Assembly: GCA_963829955.1 (NCBI GenBank)
Contig: CAWHKS010000009.1
Coordinates: 124,001 to 188,000 of the forward strand
DNA length: 64,000 nucleotides
Reading direction: 5' to 3'
Origin: DASTFY01 sp963829955
GTDB taxonomy: Bacteria; Actinomycetota; Acidimicrobiia; Acidimicrobiales; Ilumatobacteraceae
A program made the position numbers and the translations under genes. Shown here in pieces: positions 60,528 through 64,000 of the stretch (within the stretch, counting starts at the first letter, position 1; each line of letters starts with the position of its first letter). The notes beneath the pieces are model-generated. The model saw only the letters and a list, made by a program, of their open reading frames with translations, was not told the origin of the DNA and ran no database searches.

Positions 60528-61183
60528 TCCGCGTGGTGATCGTCGACGACCAGCCGGTGGTACGGGCCGGCGTCGCTCGCATCCTCGGACCCGCCGACGG
60601 CTTCGAGGTGGTCGCCGAATGCGACGACGGCGACGAGGTCCCCGCCGCCGTCGAACGGCACCAGCCCGACGTGGTGTTGATGGACATCCGCATGCGCCGC
60701 GTCAACGGCGTCGCGGCCATCCGAGCTCTGTCAGCAGCTGCGAACCCGCCACCGGTACTGGTGCTCACCACGTTCGATGACGACGACGCGCTGTGGGACT
60801 CGCTCGACGCCGGCGCCGCAGGCTTCGTGCTGAAGGACGCCGCTGCAGAAGACATCATCGCCGCCGCGCGGGCGGTGGCCAACGGGGCCGCCTGGCTCGA
60901 CCCGAAGGTCGCGCCGCGGGTACTGCACGCCTTCCGGTCGAACGCACGACCCCGCATCGTGGAGGCGGCTCGGATCGACGCCCTGACCGATCGGGAGCAC
61001 GATGTCCTGCTCCACATGGCGCGCGGGGCGACGAACGCCGAGATCGCCGCCACCCTGTTCGTGAGCGAGCCCACCGTGAAGAGCCACATCAGCTCGATCT
61101 TCTCCAAGCTGGCCGTCCGTGACCGGGCGGCGGCCATCGTGTTCGCCTACGACCACGGCATCGTCGGTCCCGGGGCAGGCTGA
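60524..61183 (+). CDS. NarL/LuxR-family response regulator
   Basis: This 219-aa regulator has a receiver domain (acidic pair at residues 8-9, Asp54 in VVLMDIRMRRV, Lys in GFVLKDAAAED) and a C-terminal LuxR HTH (LTDREHDVLLHMARGATNAE; FVSEPTVKSHISSIFSKL). GTG 60524 overlaps the kinase stop. It probably activates the ABC exporter genes 78 nt downstream. Confidence 0.93.
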   Translation: MIRVVIVDDQPVVRAGVARILGPADGFEVVAECDDGDEVPAAVERHQPDVVLMDIRMRRVNGVAAIRALSAAANPPPVLVLTTFDDDDALWDSLDAGAAGFVLKDAAAEDIIAAARAVANGAAWLDPKVAPRVLHAFRSNARPRIVEAARIDALTDREHDVLLHMARGATNAEIAATLFVSEPTVKSHISSIFSKLAVRDRAAAIVFAYDHGIVGPGAG

Positions 61184-61194
61184 GCGGGCCATCG

Positions 61195-61210
61195 TCCACC
61201 CACGGGTGGA
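61195..61210. promoter_or_regulatory. Short palindrome before ABC exporter genes
   Basis: TCCACCC (61195-61201) and GGGTGGA (61204-61210) are perfect 7-bp arms with a 2-nt gap, located between the response-regulator gene and the exporter. It could be a regulator-binding site or a weak hairpin. Confidence 0.4.
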
Positions 61211-61261
61211 GGCGTGGAATCGACCGTGGACCGAGGCGCCCGACGGGGCGAGGCGCGCACC

Positions 61262-62224
61262 ATGACCCTCATGTCGATCGCAATGACAAGCGTGCAGGTG
61301 GACGGGCCGCTCACCGCTGACGAACCCGTCGCATCGGTCGACAGGGTCGTGAAGCGCTACGGGACCACCGAGGTCGTGCGCGGCGCCTCGTTCTCCGTCC
61401 ATCGGGGCGAACTGTTCGGACTCCTCGGCACCAACGGCGCCGGTAAGACGACCACTGTCGAGATCCTCCAGGGCCTTCGTCGTGCAGACGGCGGCTCCGT
61501 TCAGGTCCTCGGCCTCGACCCGGCCGTGGAAGGGGACCGGCTGCGCCGTCGCATCGGTGCTCAACTGCAGAACGCCGCCCTGCCCGACCGGATGCGGGTC
61601 GGTGAAGCGCTGAACCTGTTCGCGGCCCTGCACCCGACCCCGCGCCCGACCGCTGAGCTCATCGAGGAGTGGCGACTCGGACCACTGCTGCGGAGTCACT
61701 ACGGTTCGCTCTCGGGTGGCGAGCGGCAACGTCTGTTCGTTGCCCTGGCCCTGGTCGGCCGTCCCGATATCGTCTTCCTCGACGAGCTCACCCAGAACCT
61801 CGACCCTGTGGCCCGCCGCCATGCATGGGACGTCATCCGCCGTGTCCGCGACTCGGGCACCACCGTTGTGCTCGTCACCCACGACGTCGAAGAAGCCGAG
61901 CGTCTCTGCGATCGCATCGTGGTCATGGACCGCGGGCGCGTGGTCGCCGACGGCACGCCGACGGCGATCGTCGAGGAGCTCGGTGGCGCGGCGACCGTGA
62001 GCTTCACCGACACCGACCTCGACGCCCGCACGCTCCGCGGCCTCCCCGGCGTTGACGTCGTCCGTCGGCACGGCCCGGAGGTGCACGTCGTGGGCACCGG
62101 TCCACTGCTCGCCTACGTCGGCGCGCACCTCGTCGCGCTCGGCCGACCACCACTCGACCTGCGCGTCCAGCGTCCGTCGCTCGAAGACCGCTTCGTCGCC
62201 CTCACCACGGAGTCAACGTCATGA
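61262..62224 (+). CDS. ABC exporter ATP-binding protein
   Basis: This 320-aa ATPase has Walker A GTNGAGKTT, signature SLSGGERQRLFVALALVG, Walker B DIVFLDELTQNLDP (Glu follows Asp) and switch His in VTHDVEEAERLC. The C-terminal 80 residues are a DUF4162-like extension typical of drug and antibiotic exporters. ATG 61262 is used; ATG 61271 is also possible. Its stop overlaps the permease start by 4 nt. Probably induced by the adjacent two-component system. Confidence 0.92.
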   Translation: MTLMSIAMTSVQVDGPLTADEPVASVDRVVKRYGTTEVVRGASFSVHRGELFGLLGTNGAGKTTTVEILQGLRRADGGSVQVLGLDPAVEGDRLRRRIGAQLQNAALPDRMRVGEALNLFAALHPTPRPTAELIEEWRLGPLLRSHYGSLSGGERQRLFVALALVGRPDIVFLDELTQNLDPVARRHAWDVIRRVRDSGTTVVLVTHDVEEAERLCDRIVVMDRGRVVADGTPTAIVEELGGAATVSFTDTDLDARTLRGLPGVDVVRRHGPEVHVVGTGPLLAYVGAHLVALGRPPLDLRVQRPSLEDRFVALTTESTS

Positions 62225-63024
62225 CCGCCATCACGACACACCAATCCGTCGATGCGGCTCGTCGGGCCCGAACCCTCCGCACGGTCGTCCTGCTCACCCG
62301 CAACGAGCTGCGTCTGTTGCGCCGCGAGCCCGGCGTGCTCGTCGGGCTGATTGCCTTCCCCGCTGTGACCGTGGTCATCCTCGCCGGCGTCTTCGGCTCG
62401 ACGCCCGACCCCGAGTTCGGCGGTGTCGTGCCGAGCGAGCACTACATCGTCGGCTATGTCGGCGTCGTCCTCGCCTCGATGGGCCTCGTCACCCTCCCCG
62501 CCACCCTGGCCGAACACCGCGAGCGAGGCGTGCTGCGCCGCTACCGCGCCTCCGGGGTGGGGCCCGGCGCCCTCGTCGCCAGCCACATCGTGCTCGGTGC
62601 GGTCCTCGGCACCGCCGCCAGCGCGCTCGTCCTGGCCGTCGGCGCCGCCATCTACGGTGTCCCCGCCCCTGAGGATCCGGTTGCCACCATCGCCTGGTTC
62701 GTCGCCGGGTTGGCCTGTTTCATCGCCATCGGCGGCGCCCTGGGCATGCTCATGCCCAGCAGCCGTGCTGCGACCGCGCTCGGCAACCTCGTATTCGTTC
62801 CGATGTTCCTGCTCGGCGGCGGCGGCCCGCCACGCGAGGTCATGACCGACCCAATGCAGACCCTGTCTGACCTGCTCCCACTCAGCCACCTCGTCGGAGG
62901 GCTGCGCCTCTCCTGGCTCGGCGCCACGGACGACCCGCACATGCTGTTGTGGCCGGTGGCCGTCGCCTTCGTCGCCGTCGCATTCGCCGTGCGCGCTGCC
63001 CGACACGGAAGCACCAACGGCTGA
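62221..63024 (+). CDS. ABC-2 type exporter permease
   Basis: This 267-aa permease has about six membrane helices of ABC-2 type. ARTLRTVVLLTRNELRLLRR leads into the first helix (VLVGLIAFPAVTVVILAGVF); LAEHRERGVLRRYRASGVGP and FVPMFLLGGGGPPREVM are family hallmarks. It works with the ATPase encoded just before to export a drug, lipid or peptide. It is the last gene of the four-gene two-component/exporter set. Confidence 0.9.
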   Translation: MTAITTHQSVDAARRARTLRTVVLLTRNELRLLRREPGVLVGLIAFPAVTVVILAGVFGSTPDPEFGGVVPSEHYIVGYVGVVLASMGLVTLPATLAEHRERGVLRRYRASGVGPGALVASHIVLGAVLGTAASALVLAVGAAIYGVPAPEDPVATIAWFVAGLACFIAIGGALGMLMPSSRAATALGNLVFVPMFLLGGGGPPREVMTDPMQTLSDLLPLSHLVGGLRLSWLGATDDPHMLLWPVAVAFVAVAFAVRAARHGSTNG

Positions 63025-63092
63025 CGGTCCCGAAGTCTCGCGTCCCGCGAGGTCGCCGCCCGACTGCCGGCGATCGAGAGCAGCGACGGGGC

Positions 63093-63569
63093 TCAGGCGC
63101 CGTCGTTTCCGGACTCCGCCCGGGGGCGAACGACCGCGGGGAGCATCCTCATCGCATCGGCTTCGTTCAGTCGTGACGCTTCCTCGAGGACCTCGGGGGC
63201 AACCCAGTCTTGGAGCGGTGAACTGGTGGCTCGGTGTGCGCCCGATGTCGTGTGCTCCTCGGTCACGACGAGCAACGCGGCGTCGTCGAACCTGGCCGAT
63301 AGTCGCAGGAGTGGCGGCCAGAGACGCCGGTGGACGAGCGTGACCTTGTTGTTCACGAGACGCATGCGGGCCACGTCGGCAGAGTCGGCGAGGCTGTTGA
63401 TCGCCTCGAAGATCTCGTGGCTCGCTGGGTGCGCCCACCAGCTCCCTGCGATCGGTTCGCCTGCAACGAGCTCCGCCAAGTTCGGGATCGGGCCCCTCGC
63501 GGACTCCAAGAGCACACCTTGCGCCTCGAGCAGCGCGCCGATATCCGGGCCCACGACGCATCTTGACAT
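63093..63569 (-). CDS. Conserved protein of unknown function
   Basis: This 158-aa soluble protein starts at ATG 63569. It has a pattern I recall from other high-GC bacteria (ARGPIPNLAELVAGEPIAGS, WWAHPASHEIFEAI, MRLVNNKVTLVHRRLWPPLL) but know no function for. No metal or catalytic motif is obvious. It is divergent from the SixA-like gene, 71 nt away. Confidence 0.6.
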   Translation of the reverse strand: MSRCVVGPDIGALLEAQGVLLESARGPIPNLAELVAGEPIAGSWWAHPASHEIFEAINSLADSADVARMRLVNNKVTLVHRRLWPPLLRLSARFDDAALLVVTEEHTTSGAHRATSSPLQDWVAPEVLEEASRLNEADAMRMLPAVVRPRAESGNDGA

Positions 63570-63640
63570 GTCCGAACGTTTCGTCGGACCGGACGTAACC
63601 GGACTCGACGGCTGGCCGCTGGACGTCCACGATATGAGCC

Positions 63641-64000
63641 GTGGGGACCGTCCATCGTCTACTCCTGCTGCGCCACGCGAAATCGAGCTGGAACCAGGCT
63701 GATCTCACCGACCATGACCGGCCCCTCGCGCCACGAGGACGTCGCGCTGCTGCTGCCCTGAGGGAGCACCTTCGAGGGCTCGCCGAGCCTCCCCAACTGG
63801 TGTTGTGCTCCTCGGCGGCACGAACGGTCGAGACATTGCAGCGGATTCGTCAGGCGCTGCCGGCGCTCACGTCGGTCCAGGTCGAGGAGGGGCTCTACGC
63901 GGCCGATTTCGACGAGCTGCTCGACTACGTCCAGCGGATGCCGTCGAGCGTGGCGTGCGCGATGCTCATCGGGCACAACCCGGGAATCGGCGACCTCGCC
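63641..64000 (+). CDS. SixA-type phosphohistidine phosphatase, partial
   Basis: The frame from GTG 63641 stays open to the end of the window (120 codons). It has the catalytic LLLLRHAKSSWN, DRPLAPRGRRAAAALREHL, VLCSSARTVET and LIGHNPGIGDLA with the second His, which is the SixA pattern. Such enzymes remove phosphate from histidine phosphotransfer proteins. The start lacks a clear ribosome site; an earlier start is not possible to judge. Confidence 0.85.
   Translation, partial: MGTVHRLLLLRHAKSSWNQADLTDHDRPLAPRGRRAAAALREHLRGLAEPPQLVLCSSAARTVETLQRIRQALPALTSVQVEEGLYAADFDELLDYVQRMPSSVACAMLIGHNPGIGDLA

Noticed and set aside
1..64000. CRISPR arrays, tRNA or rRNA genes, insertion sequences, prophage
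   Set aside because: I looked for regular repeats, cloverleaf-like segments, transposase motifs and att-like duplications and found none.

Overview
The window is high-GC actinobacterial chromosome. Supporting signs are GTG and TTG starts, GTGA/ATGA gene overlaps, AGGAGG-type ribosome sites, a SARP/AfsR-type regulator, an LLM-class (F420-type) oxidoreductase, a LigD polymerase, a DUF1206 membrane protein and many TetR and GntR regulators. A soil or plant-associated member of Acidimicrobiia, Thermoleophilia or Actinomycetia fits the gene content, but the class cannot be fixed from this sequence. There are no rRNA or tRNA genes, insertion sequences, phage genes or CRISPR arrays. About 65 genes are described.

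Layout. 1-9.4 kb: a partial c-type cytochrome with a membrane-anchored partner; a broken TetR gene divergent from a Rieske oxygenase; an LLM oxidoreductase; a minus-strand operon of MetE-like protein, cobalt-type nitrile hydratase (beta, alpha), ACC deaminase and LigD polymerase; an FAD monooxygenase divergent from a TetR gene over a GTAAC-repeat operator. 10-13.2 kb: a molybdopterin oxidoreductase with its flavin reductase, then small binding proteins. 13.2-25.2 kb: a winged-helix/ATPase regulator broken by four frame changes, a TetR/MFS pair with a clear operator, hydrolases, an acyl-CoA-dehydrogenase-like oxidase with a SnoaL partner, a LuxR/TPR regulator and a frameshifted LtrA.

25.2-35.7 kb is a complete sugar-acid catabolic locus: lactonase and GntR regulator on one side; on the other a sugar ABC importer, Zn dehydrogenase, altronate dehydratase (two subunits), a mannitol/fructuronate-type reductase, KDG kinase and KDPG aldolase. 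There is no uronate isomerase, and the first dehydrogenase points to an aldonate such as L-galactonate as substrate. 36.2-40.6 kb holds the most unusual set: a GTP cyclohydrolase II/RibD-reductase fusion divergent from an operon of zinc-less MDR dehydrogenase, a PTPS/QueD homologue without the usual catalytic cysteine, and a GT4 glycosyltransferase. I propose this as a candidate undescribed pterin- or pyrimidine-derived glycoside pathway.

40.6-45.6 kb is scarred: a VapC toxin remnant, an aldo/keto reductase, a frameshifted sulfotransferase, small ORFs, a 5'-truncated phytoene-dehydrogenase-like gene and a FadR-type regulator with a near-perfect operator. 45.6-64 kb is intact: a histidine kinase - response regulator - REC/cyclase cascade divergent from a CopB-like P-type ATPase; PhoD, DUF1206 and PAP2 genes; a 1007-aa SARP divergent from a tautomerase and an acyl-CoA-dehydrogenase-like gene; a NarL-type two-component system followed by an ABC exporter; a conserved unknown; and a partial SixA phosphatase running off the end.

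At least 14 reading-frame breaks lie between 1 and 44.8 kb and none was found from 45 to 64 kb. Either much of the left part is poorly sequenced or it is decaying. Products of broken genes are described from the rejoined frames.
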